A stretch of 64,000 nt of DNA from Acinetobacter pseudolwoffii (GCF_002803605.1 NZ_PHRG01000012.1:1-64000), one strand, 5' to 3'. Numbered from the stretch's first letter, positions 9,437 through 18,359 are shown. Numbers and translations are program-made. The notes: generated from the letters alone by a model not told the origin.

Positions 9437-10123
9437 ATGTCCAAACATTTTATCCTGATGGTCGAAGACCATTATGAACTAGCCTCTACCTTATGCGAGT
9501 TTCTGGAAGAACATGATTTTGTGGTGGATCATGCCCGCAATCTGAACGCTGCACGCCAATTACTGAAACAGCAGCGCTATCATATTTTGCTTCTAGACAT
9601 TAATCTGCCTGATGGTTCGGGTTATGAACTGTGTGAATGGCTGCGTCATGACGAAGGATTGGATTTACCCGTACTGATGTTGACGGCGCGCGATACTCTG
9701 GATGACAAACTCAAAGGCTTTAATTCCGGCACGGATGATTATCTGGTTAAGCCCTTTGATTTTAATGAGTTGGTGGTTCGGGTCAAAGCCTTAATCAAAC
9801 GCTCATTGGGTGAAGTTTCCAGTAGTCGCCTGCAAATTCATGATTTGATTCTGGATCCCGCAAGACAGCAGCTGACTCGGGCTGGACAGACGATTGAACT
9901 GCCCCCGATTCAGTTCAAACTGCTGAAACTGCTGATGCGTCATTCACCTAAAGTCCTCACCAAACAGGAAATTATGCTGGAACTCTGGGGTGATGAAGAG
10001 CCGGAAAGTGATGCCTTGCGCAGTCACATTTATAATTTACGTAAAATGGTCGACAAGCCTTTTGAGCAGAAACTGATTCATACCATTTCTGGTGTGGGTT
10101 TAAAGATTGCTTTGGAAGCTTAA
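9437..10123 (+). CDS. OmpR/PhoB-family response regulator
   Basis: 228 residues. The receiver domain (1-115) has the acidic pair E10-D11, the phosphoacceptor D54 in LLLDINLPDG, Thr in MLTARD and the Lys in YLVKPF. A winged-helix trans_reg_C DNA-binding domain follows from about 130 (SRLQIHDLILDP to SGVGLKIAL). It is the third gene of the lipoprotein/chalcone-isomerase-like operon and converges, 23 bases apart, on the histidine kinase at 10147, its likely partner. It probably controls both operons through the TTCAC repeats seen at three promoters nearby; this pairing is inferred from position only. Confidence 0.9.
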   Translation: MSKHFILMVEDHYELASTLCEFLEEHDFVVDHARNLNAARQLLKQQRYHILLLDINLPDGSGYELCEWLRHDEGLDLPVLMLTARDTLDDKLKGFNSGTDDYLVKPFDFNELVVRVKALIKRSLGEVSSSRLQIHDLILDPARQQLTRAGQTIELPPIQFKLLKLLMRHSPKVLTKQEIMLELWGDEEPESDALRSHIYNLRKMVDKPFEQKLIHTISGVGLKIALEA

Positions 10124-10146
10124 GTCTAAACGTACAAAGCTGAAAC

Positions 10147-11469
10147 TTAGTTTAAATACACTACCACAATCAGACCGGTCGTCATTGCCAGATCAATCTC
10201 TGGATGGGTACTGAGATAATACTGCCGGTCAAAGAGTTCGACCCGCCAGCCCAGCTGTTTGCACAACTTCTGTACCAGTTGCAGGCCAATACCATGCCCT
10301 TTGATCTCCAGTTGCAACTGCTGGCCAGACAGCTCCTGAACTTTAGAATTATTTGGCAAAGAGATGCCGATTCCATTATCAGCGATCAATACTGTATTTT
10401 TCTGTAGAATCACATCAATTTCTGTACCTTGCGAATAATTCAGCGCATTGCGCAAAATATTGCCAAAGACCATTTTGGTCATCGATGGATACAGTTTACG
10501 TGGCTGCTCATCGAGGTCTTTTTGTAGGTCGATCTGCATGCCTTTGTTGTGGCTGACACTGTCCAGATCCTGTACCAGATTCTCCAGACATTCTGACAGC
10601 ATAGTGGGCTCGGCCGTCAGGGTGTTGGTGGTATTTCGGGCGATAGCCAGTAAGGTATCGACCAGCAGCTGCATGTCTTCAATAGTATTGTGCAGGCGGG
10701 TAAAGGATTTGTTGTCACCATAGCGTGCCTGACACAGTTGCACATTGCCTTTTAAAATCGTCAATGGCGTGCGCAGTTCATGACTGACATCACCGGTAAA
10801 CTCACGTTCGCGCTGAATGAACTTGCTGAGCACCTGATGATATTTTTCCAGTGCCTGCTTGAGATATTCTGCTTCCAGATTGGAGTCAGTACGGATGTCC
10901 TGAAAAGGCGAAGCCTGATTTTTCTGATGCTCCCAGTCGATATGTTCCAGTGCATTGGCCAGCCGGGTAATCGGAGAAAAATAACGCCGGGCGCGACGGT
11001 TCCACCACCACAATACGCTATACAGCACGAACAGGCTGACCATTAGTGGTGCTAGACCAAACAGCCAGACCAGCTTGTTCACGTTACTTTCGCCAAAGAC
11101 CAGCAGCACATGTTGCCTGTCTTTTTCACCGTAGACGGTCATGCGCTCTTTACCATCGACAAAATGCCGATTTACGCCTTGCTCGAACTGCATGTGCTGA
11201 AACTGCACAGGGAGGGTATCATACCAGCGATAACCATACAGGTTTTTGGTGTCGGGAAGTTCGGCGGCCGGATTGCGTTCCAGCCGCTGCCAGTAGTGTG
11301 ACATTTCCTGTTCCAAAGCGGTGCGCAGCAAAAAGCCTTTGATCACCCAGGCACTACAGGCAATGCCGATCACCACCGACAAGGCAATAAATCCGATTTG
11401 CAGCCAGTAGTAGCGGTTAAACACCTCACCGAGAGGATGATCGCGTTTGTCCCTAAACAGCTTTAACAT
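10147..11469 (-). CDS. membrane sensor histidine kinase
   Basis: 440 residues: helix near 24-48, a periplasmic loop of roughly 80 residues, second helix near 133-155, a HAMP-like linker, HisKA with H230 in FTGDVSHELRTPL, and an HATPase domain with N-box (NILRNALNYS), DNGIGI and GHGIGLQLVQKL. It should sense an envelope signal and phosphorylate the convergent regulator at 9437. It follows the second Cfa-like gene on the same strand after 39 bases, with GGGGAA before its ATG, so it appears to be the last gene of the lipid operon. Kinase and regulator are thus in opposite transcription units, which is unusual. Confidence 0.9.
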   Translation of the reverse strand: MLKLFRDKRDHPLGEVFNRYYWLQIGFIALSVVIGIACSAWVIKGFLLRTALEQEMSHYWQRLERNPAAELPDTKNLYGYRWYDTLPVQFQHMQFEQGVNRHFVDGKERMTVYGEKDRQHVLLVFGESNVNKLVWLFGLAPLMVSLFVLYSVLWWWNRRARRYFSPITRLANALEHIDWEHQKNQASPFQDIRTDSNLEAEYLKQALEKYHQVLSKFIQREREFTGDVSHELRTPLTILKGNVQLCQARYGDNKSFTRLHNTIEDMQLLVDTLLAIARNTTNTLTAEPTMLSECLENLVQDLDSVSHNKGMQIDLQKDLDEQPRKLYPSMTKMVFGNILRNALNYSQGTEIDVILQKNTVLIADNGIGISLPNNSKVQELSGQQLQLEIKGHGIGLQLVQKLCKQLGWRVELFDRQYYLSTHPEIDLAMTTGLIVVVYLN

Positions 11470-11508
11470 TGATCAATTCCCCGCTGGCGCATTCGATTCA
11501 TCGTTCAA

Positions 11509-12555
11509 TTATACGGCTTTCTTTTTAAACAGAAAGTGGCCGATCACCCACTCGCGTCCATGCTCATAACCGAACAATTCGGCACAGGCCATAAAGAAAA
11601 TCCGCCAGCGTTGCCACCAGATGGCCGCATCTGCGCCATAGGTCTGCTGAAACAGGGGCTGCAGCTCGGCCTGCTTTTGGTCCATATTCTCCAGCCAGGC
11701 ATTTGCCGTGCGTTCATACTGGGTACCGGCCCATTGCCAGTGCTGCTCCAGCTGCAAATGCTGCTGAAAATGCAGGAAAGTTGAGGCTGCCGGCATCAGG
11801 CCGCCACTAAAGAAATATTGCGACATCCAGTCAAATTCATTTTTGACTTCAAACGGATAATGCAGGAAACGGTGACAGAAAATATGGCACCAGAGCAAGC
11901 CATCAGCTTTGAGCCAGCTGCTGATATTTTCAAACAGTTTCTGGTAGTTGCGCACATGCTCAAACATTTCCACCGAAACCACACGGTCGAAAGCAGCCGA
12001 TTCCAGTTGCAGTACATTGACATCGCAGGTGATCACCGTCAGGTTTTCCAGTTTTTTCAGACGGGCCTGTTCCTGAATATACTGACGCTGGGTCGAGGAG
12101 TTCGACACTACAGTGATGTGGGCTTTGGGATAATGCTCGGCCATATACAGACTGAGTGAGCCCCAGCCGCAACCAATTTCCAGAATATCCTGTCCATCCT
12201 GTAACTGTGCACGCTGACAATAGCTGGCCAATGCTGCTTCTTCGGCCTGATCCAGTGTGGTATGCGCCTGTTCAAACAGGCTGGCGCTGTACTTCAGCCG
12301 CTTGCCCAGCACCGCCTGGAAAAATGCGGTGGGCAGTTCATAGTGCTGTTCATTGGCTTTGTCGGTCTCGATGGCAATTTCGCTGTTTTTCAGCATATGC
12401 AGCACATCCATATAACGCTGTGCCGCCAGTGCCGGGTCAAAGCGCCCTTCCTGTGCCAAACGTTTTTTGCTTAAAGTGCGAATGCCTGCGCGAATCACCG
12501 GGTCGGGCACTTTGCCGCTTTCGATCAGTTTTAAAGATTTTTGAATCATAAAGTC
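11509..12555 (-). CDS. Cfa-family SAM methyltransferase, second paralogue
   Basis: About 348 residues, related to cyclopropane-fatty-acyl synthase and small-molecule N-methyltransferases of the same fold. The SAM-binding motif ILEIGCGWGSLSLYMAEHYP is clear. By eye the segment matching YSCA of E. coli Cfa reads YSAS. I choose ATG 12555: AGGT precedes it and overlaps the stop of the DUF1295 gene; a GTG at 12585 is in frame too. It is clearly shorter and divergent from the Cfa-like protein at 13372, so the two may act in sequence or on different lipids. The exact substrate, whether acyl chain or head group, is unknown. Confidence 0.82.
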   Translation of the reverse strand, partial: DFMIQKSLKLIESGKVPDPVIRAGIRTLSKKRLAQEGRFDPALAAQRYMDVLHMLKNSEIAIETDKANEQHYELPTAFFQAVLGKRLKYSASLFEQAHTTLDQAEEAALASYCQRAQLQDGQDILEIGCGWGSLSLYMAEHYPKAHITVVSNSSTQRQYIQEQARLKKLENLTVITCDVNVLQLESAAFDRVVSVEMFEHVRNYQKLFENISSWLKADGLLWCHIFCHRFLHYPFEVKNEFDWMSQYFFSGGLMPAASTFLHFQQHLQLEQHWQWAGTQYERTANAWLENMDQKQAELQPLFQQTYGADAAIWWQRWRIFFMACAELFGYEHGREWVIGHFLFKKKAV

Positions 12556-12566
12556 CATGTATTTAC

Positions 12567-13346
12567 CTACTCTTTGGGTGGCCACGGAATAAACATTGAA
12601 GTTCGTCGTTGATAGTCTTTATAGTTGTCGCCGCGATGTGCCAGCGCCTGTTGTTCACTAAACGGAATTCCGGTGATGTAGTACAGAAACAGCCACATCA
12701 GCAGCGGATAAACCCATAATCCATACACACCTGCTGCCAGACCGAGAACCGGATAGGCAAACCAGTGCAACCATTCAAAAAAATAATTCGGATGACGTGA
12801 ATATTTCCATAAGCCTTGGTCCAGGGTTTTGCCTTGGTTTTGTGGATTCAGTTTGAAACGGTAGAGTTGCTGGTCGGCTGTGCTTTCCCCGATCAGCGCC
12901 AACAGCATGATCATGCCTGCCACCAGCACTGTAGCCTGTGTCCAGTCATTCCACTGCTGGACCGGAATATTGAGCAATTCCAGCATCGGGTAGGAAAACA
13001 GTGCCACCAGCCCGGCCTGAAACATAAAAAAGGCCAGAAAACCGAGATGCTGATAACTGCCCATGGCACGGCGCATATTGGCATAGCGGGTATCTTCCCG
13101 GGTTTCATTGGCATAACGGCGCAGCAGATGCCAGGTTAAGCGTAAAAACCAGATGCCGCTAAATACACCCAGAAATACCCGAACCAGCAGCGGTGCAGTT
13201 TCCATGACCCAAGCCGCAATGATGACATTAAGCGCAATACTGAAACTCCAGGCCACATCCACCAGACCCGCTCTGCGGTTATAGGTCACCAGTACCCAGC
13301 TACACAGCATGATGAAGACATTCAGCAAAAATAAATCCAGCAGCAT
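12567..13346 (-). CDS. DUF1295 integral membrane protein (steroid 5-alpha-reductase-like)
   Basis: 259 residues with five to seven hydrophobic helices. The C-terminal signature GLWKYSRHPNYFFEWLHW is typical of the DUF1295 / steroid 5-alpha reductase / isoprenylcysteine methyltransferase superfamily, in which RHPNY binds the nucleotide cofactor. It would sit in the inner membrane and most plausibly reduces or methylates a lipid intermediate. AGGAGGACTG precedes the ATG. It lies between two Cfa-like methyltransferases with 25 bases before it and an overlap-like junction after it, so the three are surely co-transcribed. The reaction is not known. Confidence 0.85.
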   Translation of the reverse strand: MLLDLFLLNVFIMLCSWVLVTYNRRAGLVDVAWSFSIALNVIIAAWVMETAPLLVRVFLGVFSGIWFLRLTWHLLRRYANETREDTRYANMRRAMGSYQHLGFLAFFMFQAGLVALFSYPMLELLNIPVQQWNDWTQATVLVAGMIMLLALIGESTADQQLYRFKLNPQNQGKTLDQGLWKYSRHPNYFFEWLHWFAYPVLGLAAGVYGLWVYPLLMWLFLYYITGIPFSEQQALAHRGDNYKDYQRRTSMFIPWPPKE

Positions 13347-13371
13347 ATCAGTCCTCCTGTTTTATCGTGGC

Positions 13372-14568
13372 CTAGTAAGCACTGGCTTCAAACAGCAGAT
13401 GTACATCACTGATGACGCCTTCGCGGAAACCACCCTCGCAATAGCATAGATAAAAATCCCACATACGGATAAAGCGCTCATCGAAGCCGAGTTGCAGTAC
13501 CTGTTCACGTTGTTCCAAGAAGCGCTGACGCCAGCAGTGCAAGGTTTGGGCGTAACTTTGGCCGATATCTTCAAGATGCTTGAGACGCAGTTTTTGCTCG
13601 GAAGCGGACTGGGTCATGATACTGATGCAGGGAATAAAACTTCCCGGGAAAATGTAACGCTTGATGTAGTCCACGGTATTCAAGGCTTTGGCATAGCGGG
13701 CATCTTCAATGGTGATGGCTTGAATCAGGGCCAGACCATTCGGTTTCAGCAATTCACGGCATTTGTTGAAATAGGTCGCTAAGTATTGCTCACCCACGGC
13801 CTCGATCATTTCTATCGAGACCAGCTTATCGTATTTGCCTTTCAACAGACGGTAGTCTTTCAGCTGGACATCCACGCGATGGGATAATCCTGCTGCCTCT
13901 ATTCGCGCGACCGCTTCATCATATTGTGCTTGGGAGATGGTAATGGTGGTGACTTTACAGCCATAATGCTGCGCGGCATAAATGGCAAAACCACCCCAAC
14001 CGCTGCCAATTTCGACCAAATGATCCATTGGTTGCAGCTGCAGTTTCTGGCAAATCAGTTCTTTTTTATAATCGGAGGCCTGTTCCAGGCTCATGCCCGG
14101 CTCTTTAAATACCGCGCTGGAATACATCATGCTGGAATCCAGGAACAGCTTGAAAAAGTCATTGCTCAGGTCATAATGCTCGGCAATATTCTTACGGCTG
14201 CCATCAATCGAGTTTTTGCGGGATTTGTACCAAGTCTTTAGGAAGAATTGGCTGGCTTTCGCCAAGGTGTTCTGATTCATCCGGTCCAACACATCGCGAT
14301 TGCGCGCCAGAATGCGAATCACATTGACCAGATCTTCACTGCTCCAGTAGCCGCGAATGAAACCTTCTGCAGCACCGAGTACACCATTGCGGAACAGTAG
14401 ATCCATCAGGCGGCTATCATGCACCTGAATCACAGCATACAGATCACTGCTCTCTCCCACAATCCCGTTCCAGACGCCTTTAAAAATCAGCTGACCATGA
14501 CGTAATTTCAGTAGATGGCGCAGTACCACCGGCAGTGTGCTTTCTTCTCCCATAAACAGTGTTTTCAT
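13372..14568 (-). CDS. cyclopropane-fatty-acyl-phospholipid synthase-like methyltransferase
   Basis: About 398 residues, close to full-length Cfa. It has an N-terminal lipid-interaction region, then IAEHYDLSNDFFKLFLD, the SAM motif LVEIGSGWGGFAIYAA and SIEMIEAVGEQY. By eye alignment to E. coli Cfa the active-site Cys (YSCA) is Ser here (YSSA) and the catalytic His (LLHTIG) reads LIQAIT with Gln. The chemistry may therefore differ from cyclopropanation, for example methyl transfer to an unsaturated acyl chain. The start is taken as ATG 14568, which overlaps the DUF1365 stop as ATGA. It is in the middle of the seven-gene minus-strand operon. Confidence 0.87.
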   Translation of the reverse strand: MKTLFMGEESTLPVVLRHLLKLRHGQLIFKGVWNGIVGESSDLYAVIQVHDSRLMDLLFRNGVLGAAEGFIRGYWSSEDLVNVIRILARNRDVLDRMNQNTLAKASQFFLKTWYKSRKNSIDGSRKNIAEHYDLSNDFFKLFLDSSMMYSSAVFKEPGMSLEQASDYKKELICQKLQLQPMDHLVEIGSGWGGFAIYAAQHYGCKVTTITISQAQYDEAVARIEAAGLSHRVDVQLKDYRLLKGKYDKLVSIEMIEAVGEQYLATYFNKCRELLKPNGLALIQAITIEDARYAKALNTVDYIKRYIFPGSFIPCISIMTQSASEQKLRLKHLEDIGQSYAQTLHCWRQRFLEQREQVLQLGFDERFIRMWDFYLCYCEGGFREGVISDVHLLFEASAY

Positions 14569-15359
14569 AACAAGGTGTTTCCTTTTTCTTTGCGAGGATG
14601 CCGGTAAAATGGAATTTTTTTCTTCCATAAGCGAAAGGCATGCAGATAAATTCCACCGACCATCCTGAAGGGCTCAAGAACTTTCAGCACAGCATAGCGA
14701 TGCTGTTGTGAAGGAACTGTGATGGCTTGCAACGAAAATTGCATGGTGGCATCAAATTGCAATATTCCCTGTTGGAACAGCTGCATATGAATCACATTGC
14801 TTTGATCGGAAAAGCTGAATCGCCAGCGGTAATCCAGCGCCATCGGCATGAAGGGCGATACATGAAAGGCCTTTTTGAAATCAAACTGGTGGCTCTGGTA
14901 CGGCGTATGTTCGGTCACATTGTTCCGGCAGTCATGGATATAGACCTGACGTTCATTCCATGGCGTATTGGTAATTTCGCTGAGGATAAAGATCAGCTGG
15001 TCGGTGGCATCAAAGACCAGATAAAACACCACAGAATTAAAGCGAAATCCGAGTGTACGTGGCAAGGCCAGAACCCGGATGGACGCAGCATGCGCTAGCA
15101 GATAATTTTCCCGCTTGATCAGCAGACGTGCGACCTTCTGCCGAATCGAACCACATTCCATGGTCAGAAAATCACGTTCATCCAGGGTCAGGAAATTCCA
15201 GCGATTGCAAGACCAGAGCCAGGATTTTTCAGTAAAGCTTGAGAGCTGATCAGGATCAAAGTATAGATAGTTCAGCCGGGTCTCAAAAGCATGCGCTTTG
15301 GGCAAGAAACGGCGATGCCGGATTTCGGCAGAGGCAATCGCCAGTGGATACATTTGCAT
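14565..15359 (-). CDS. DUF1365 family protein
   Basis: 264 residues of the DUF1365 family, recognised by IRHRRFLPKAHAFETRLNYLYFDPDQL, the central RTLGFRFNSVVFYLVFD and NTPWNERQVYIHDC, and SPFMPMALDYRWRFS. The family is nearly always next to an FAD amine-oxidase-like protein and a Cfa-like methyltransferase, as here. From memory, such trios lie in the Rhodobacter singlet-oxygen regulon and have been linked to methylated furan fatty acids. AGGAGG overlaps the stop of the FAD gene, and two ATGs follow it; I take the second. It overlaps the next gene by four bases, so the operon is tightly coupled. Confidence 0.88.
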   Translation of the reverse strand: MQMYPLAIASAEIRHRRFLPKAHAFETRLNYLYFDPDQLSSFTEKSWLWSCNRWNFLTLDERDFLTMECGSIRQKVARLLIKRENYLLAHAASIRVLALPRTLGFRFNSVVFYLVFDATDQLIFILSEITNTPWNERQVYIHDCRNNVTEHTPYQSHQFDFKKAFHVSPFMPMALDYRWRFSFSDQSNVIHMQLFQQGILQFDATMQFSLQAITVPSQQHRYAVLKVLEPFRMVGGIYLHAFRLWKKKIPFYRHPRKEKGNTLL

Positions 15360-15368
15360 CATATCCTC

Positions 15369-16652
15369 CTAGGCGGCCTGCTCGGCCTGTTTTAAGAGCT
15401 GATCGACCACCCATGCAGCGCTACGGGCACCATCTTCATGAAAGCCCCAGCCCCAGTAAGCGCCACAGTATGAGGTGCGGTTCTGGCTATTGATTTCAGC
15501 CCAGCGTTGTTGTGCTTCAATCGCGGAGGCATCAAACACCGGATGTCGGTAATGCCGTTCTACCCAGATTTTTTTCGGATCGAGGGTGAAATTAGGATTC
15601 AGAGTGGCAAAGACCTGAGTCTTGCATTGCAGGTTTTGCAACTGGTTCATCCAGTAACTGAAACCATAGTGCATACCACTGTGCTGGAAAGGTGTCTGTT
15701 CAGCTGCCTGACTCGGGGTCACATGCACATGCCAGCTGGCCCACTGACGTCTGGATTTGGGCATGATGCGGGTATCTGAATGCACCACCATACGGTTAGC
15801 CTGATAGCGGAACTTGCCCAGCACGTCCAGCTCCTGCGCTGTCGGGTCTTTAAGCAGTTTCAGGCTGTCGTCAGCATGACTGGCAAAGATCACCCAGTCA
15901 AAACGCTCACTGCCCTGTGCTGTTTCAACCAGTACATCATTGGCACTACGGGATACATGGAGCACACCCGTTTTGCGGAAAATAATATTCGTCTGGGACT
16001 GAATCGCACGAACGTAGCGAGCCGATCCACCTTTCACCGTGAGCCATAACGGCCGGTCTTTCAGTTGCAACATGCGATGGTGCTGGAAAAAGCTCACCAC
16101 AAATTTATAGGGAATCTGTCCAGCCTGTTCCACCGGACAGGACCACAGCGCTCCACACATCGGATAGAGATGTTCCTGACGAAAGGCATCGCTATAACCA
16201 TGTTGATTTAAATAATCATCAATACTGAGCTGTGTATCGACCTGTTCCACATCCAGATCTTTATTGGCTGCATAGAAACGGAACAGATCCGACAACATCG
16301 CGCGAAAATCAGTATTAAGAAAGTTTTGAGGTCGGAACAACAGCGAGAATTTTTTTGAAGGATTGTACTGTAAGCCACTGACCTGATTATTCACCGAAAA
16401 GCCCATGTCACTGCTTTGCGATTGAATCCCTAGTTCTTTTAGCATCGAGCAAAACAGCGGATAGTTATGCTCATTAAACACAATAAAGCCACTATCCACC
16501 GCAACCTGTTCACCCTCGATATTCAGCTGATGGGTATCGGTATGACCACCAAAGTAGTTATTCTTTTCAAAGACTGTGACTTCATGCACTTTGCTGAGTT
16601 TCCAGGCAGCGTACAGACCGGAAATACCTGAACCAATAATTGCAATTTTCAT
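15369..16652 (-). CDS. FAD-dependent amine-oxidase-like oxidoreductase
   Basis: 427 residues. The N-terminus is a Rossmann FAD-binding fold, IAIIGSGISGLYAAWKL, followed by the acidic end VFEKNNYFGGHTDT; the C-terminus carries AYWGWGFHEDGARSA, the typical second FAD contact. It belongs to the amine oxidase / phytoene-desaturase-like group that pairs with DUF1365 and Cfa. A desaturation or dehydrogenation of a methylated acyl chain is plausible. The start overlaps the desaturase stop by four bases (ATGA), and the DUF1365 gene follows at once. Cytoplasmic or peripheral membrane location is expected. Confidence 0.88.
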   Translation of the reverse strand: MKIAIIGSGISGLYAAWKLSKVHEVTVFEKNNYFGGHTDTHQLNIEGEQVAVDSGFIVFNEHNYPLFCSMLKELGIQSQSSDMGFSVNNQVSGLQYNPSKKFSLLFRPQNFLNTDFRAMLSDLFRFYAANKDLDVEQVDTQLSIDDYLNQHGYSDAFRQEHLYPMCGALWSCPVEQAGQIPYKFVVSFFQHHRMLQLKDRPLWLTVKGGSARYVRAIQSQTNIIFRKTGVLHVSRSANDVLVETAQGSERFDWVIFASHADDSLKLLKDPTAQELDVLGKFRYQANRMVVHSDTRIMPKSRRQWASWHVHVTPSQAAEQTPFQHSGMHYGFSYWMNQLQNLQCKTQVFATLNPNFTLDPKKIWVERHYRHPVFDASAIEAQQRWAEINSQNRTSYCGAYWGWGFHEDGARSAAWVVDQLLKQAEQAA

Positions 16653-17635
16653 GGTGATTCCTTCGATTGAATCGTGTGAGTGTCGGCAGTAGCAGCTTTT
16701 TTATGTTTTCGAGCCTGAGCGATTTTACTGGCTTCATAAATCCGTGCCGGAATGGGCTTGAGGCCCCAGACCAGTCCCAGCCAGGACATGAGTTTCAGCA
16801 AGTAATAGGTCACATCAATCTGCCACCAGTAAAAACCCTGCCGGGTACTACCAGCATAGTAATGATGATTGTTATGCCAGCCTTCGCCTAAGGTGATGAG
16901 TGACAGAAATAAATTGTTACGGCTGTGGTCATCCGTCTCAAAATCACGGCTGCCATAATGATGCGCCAATGAATTGATGCACAAGGTCGCATGGATCAAT
17001 AACACCGTGGAAACCACAAAGCCCCAGACCAGCAATTGCAGGCCGGACGTCCCGAGTTGCGGCCAAGTGATGGCCAGCCATTCGCCTAGTGCATAAATCC
17101 CGCCCGCAGTCAGCAACACCACAATCAAACTAAAACGGTCCAGCCAAATCAGTTCTGGATATTTCAGCCAGTCCTTGATCACCTCTTTACGCGTAGCAAA
17201 ATTATATTCATTCAGAAACCAGCCGACATGGCTATACCAAAAACCATGCGTGGATGAATGTGGGTCTTGCAAGGTATCGGTATAGCGGTGGTGATAACGG
17301 TGATGAGCTGCCCACCATAGCGGGCCACGCTGCGCACTCATGGTGCCGAGCAATACAAACAGGAACTGTATCGGGCGTGAGGTCTGAAAAGTTTTATGCG
17401 ACAGATAGCGATGAAAAAAAGCCGTGATGGAAAACATGCGGATCAAGTAGAACGCGACCATAAAGCCAAGCGCAAACCATGACACACCGACCCAGAACAC
17501 AGCGAAACAGGCCAGATGCAGCAGAATAAAGGGTAAAATCCGGACCCACTGAATCTTGCTATTTTCAGCCGTCAGTGTTTCGGTTGGTGTCGATATAGAC
17601 CAGCTATCTATCCATCGCATCAGACTTTTCAACAT
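16649..17635 (-). CDS. membrane acyl (stearoyl-CoA/delta-9-type) fatty acid desaturase
   Basis: 328 residues. Three histidine boxes typical of membrane di-iron desaturases are present: HRYLSH (75-80), HRYHH (112-116) and HNNHH near residue 255. Four hydrophobic segments anchor it in the inner membrane. It should introduce a cis double bond in acyl chains, making the substrate that a Cfa-type methyltransferase would then modify. AGGAT precedes the ATG. It is the first gene of the minus-strand operon running to the histidine kinase, and the putative TTCAC repeat and the lipocalin terminator lie just upstream. Acyl-CoA versus phospholipid substrate is not decided. Confidence 0.9.
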   Translation of the reverse strand: MLKSLMRWIDSWSISTPTETLTAENSKIQWVRILPFILLHLACFAVFWVGVSWFALGFMVAFYLIRMFSITAFFHRYLSHKTFQTSRPIQFLFVLLGTMSAQRGPLWWAAHHRYHHRYTDTLQDPHSSTHGFWYSHVGWFLNEYNFATRKEVIKDWLKYPELIWLDRFSLIVVLLTAGGIYALGEWLAITWPQLGTSGLQLLVWGFVVSTVLLIHATLCINSLAHHYGSRDFETDDHSRNNLFLSLITLGEGWHNNHHYYAGSTRQGFYWWQIDVTYYLLKLMSWLGLVWGLKPIPARIYEASKIAQARKHKKAATADTHTIQSKESP

Positions 17636-17695
17636 GGACTCATCCTATTTCGAGCAACTGTCTTTATTCCATTTGATGAGTCTAATCAGTCAGAT

Positions 17696-17716
17696 ATGAA
17701 TTTTATGTGAAGTGAA
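17696..17716 (-). promoter_or_regulatory. TTCAC-TTCAC-N6-TTCAT repeat before the desaturase operon
   Basis: On the minus strand the sequence reads TTCACTTCACATAAAATTCAT. The part TTCAC-N6-TTCAT (17711 to 17696) has the same 11-base period as the repeats at 8314 and 18360. It lies 61-81 bases before the desaturase ATG and is a likely control site for the seven-gene lipid operon. Confidence 0.5.
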
Positions 17717-17751
17717 AAAAAGCCGAACTGTAAGAGACTAAGCAGTTCGGC
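17715..17751 (-). terminator. rho-independent terminator of the lipocalin gene
   Basis: GCCGAACTG (17722-17730) and CAGTTCGGC (17743-17751) form a perfect 9-bp stem. On the minus strand it is followed by seven T residues. It separates the lipocalin transcript from the desaturase operon and supports a separate promoter for the latter. Confidence 0.85.
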
Positions 17752-17765
17752 CAAAGGGTAGCAGA

Positions 17766-18314
17766 TTAATGCGGTAATTTGATTAACTTTGTGATGTCGT
17801 AGCCATAGTGTCTCGCAGTCTCCAGATAGGACTGATAAGTTGCTTCGTCCAGTTGTGGTTCACGCGACAAAATCCACAGGTATTTGTTACTTGGTCCACC
17901 GACCAGTGCCACTTTATATTCTGGATCCACGCGTAATACCCAGTAATGACCTTTAGTAAACGGGATCCACCTTAAACCTGGAGGTAAAAAGCTGACCTTG
18001 AGTTTACTGTTGCCCTTATTTTGCGGATAAGCCACTCCTTCAGAGCTAATCATCTCACCATTGGCAATCCGACAACTATTTAACACACTCATGGTCTGAT
18101 CGGCATTGACCTCATATTGTGCAGAGATATCCGATACACATTTACGCTGAAAATACATCGGTAAATGCGAAATTTCATACCACTTGCCTGCATACTGCTG
18201 GATATCCACCTGATCGACTGCCTGAGGCGCAACCGTTTCCGCTCGAGTCAGCATGCTTAAGCTCATGAGGGTCAGTGCCGTAACCGCAAAAACTGACTTG
18301 AATAGAGTATTCAT
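17766..18314 (-). CDS. blc: bacterial lipocalin (Blc-like)
   Basis: About 182 residues from ATG 18314, chosen because a signal peptide begins there and AAGG lies before it; an extra 24 codons upstream are open. The signal peptide (TLFKSVFAVTALTLMSL) likely ends near RAE. The lipocalin signature is present: VDIQQYAGKWYEISHLP, then the barrel strands, then PQLDEATYQSYLETARHYGYD. Blc proteins bind lysophospholipids or fatty acids in the envelope, which suits the lipid-modifying genes beside it. There is no lipobox Cys, unlike E. coli Blc, so it is probably soluble in the periplasm. It has its own promoter and terminator. Confidence 0.87.
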   Translation of the reverse strand: MNTLFKSVFAVTALTLMSLSMLTRAETVAPQAVDQVDIQQYAGKWYEISHLPMYFQRKCVSDISAQYEVNADQTMSVLNSCRIANGEMISSEGVAYPQNKGNSKLKVSFLPPGLRWIPFTKGHYWVLRVDPEYKVALVGGPSNKYLWILSREPQLDEATYQSYLETARHYGYDITKLIKLPH

Positions 18315-18359
18315 TTTTAAGCCTTGAATGATTTCAGGACTAAGATAACCCAGGTGGAT

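Noticed and set aside
12156..12551. Open frame of 131 codons antisense to the second Cfa-like gene
   Set aside because: It mirrors a well-conserved methyltransferase gene, has Cys/Pro/Arg-rich composition without domain pattern and no ribosome site; the same holds for the other long antisense frames inside katA, etfA and the kinase gene.
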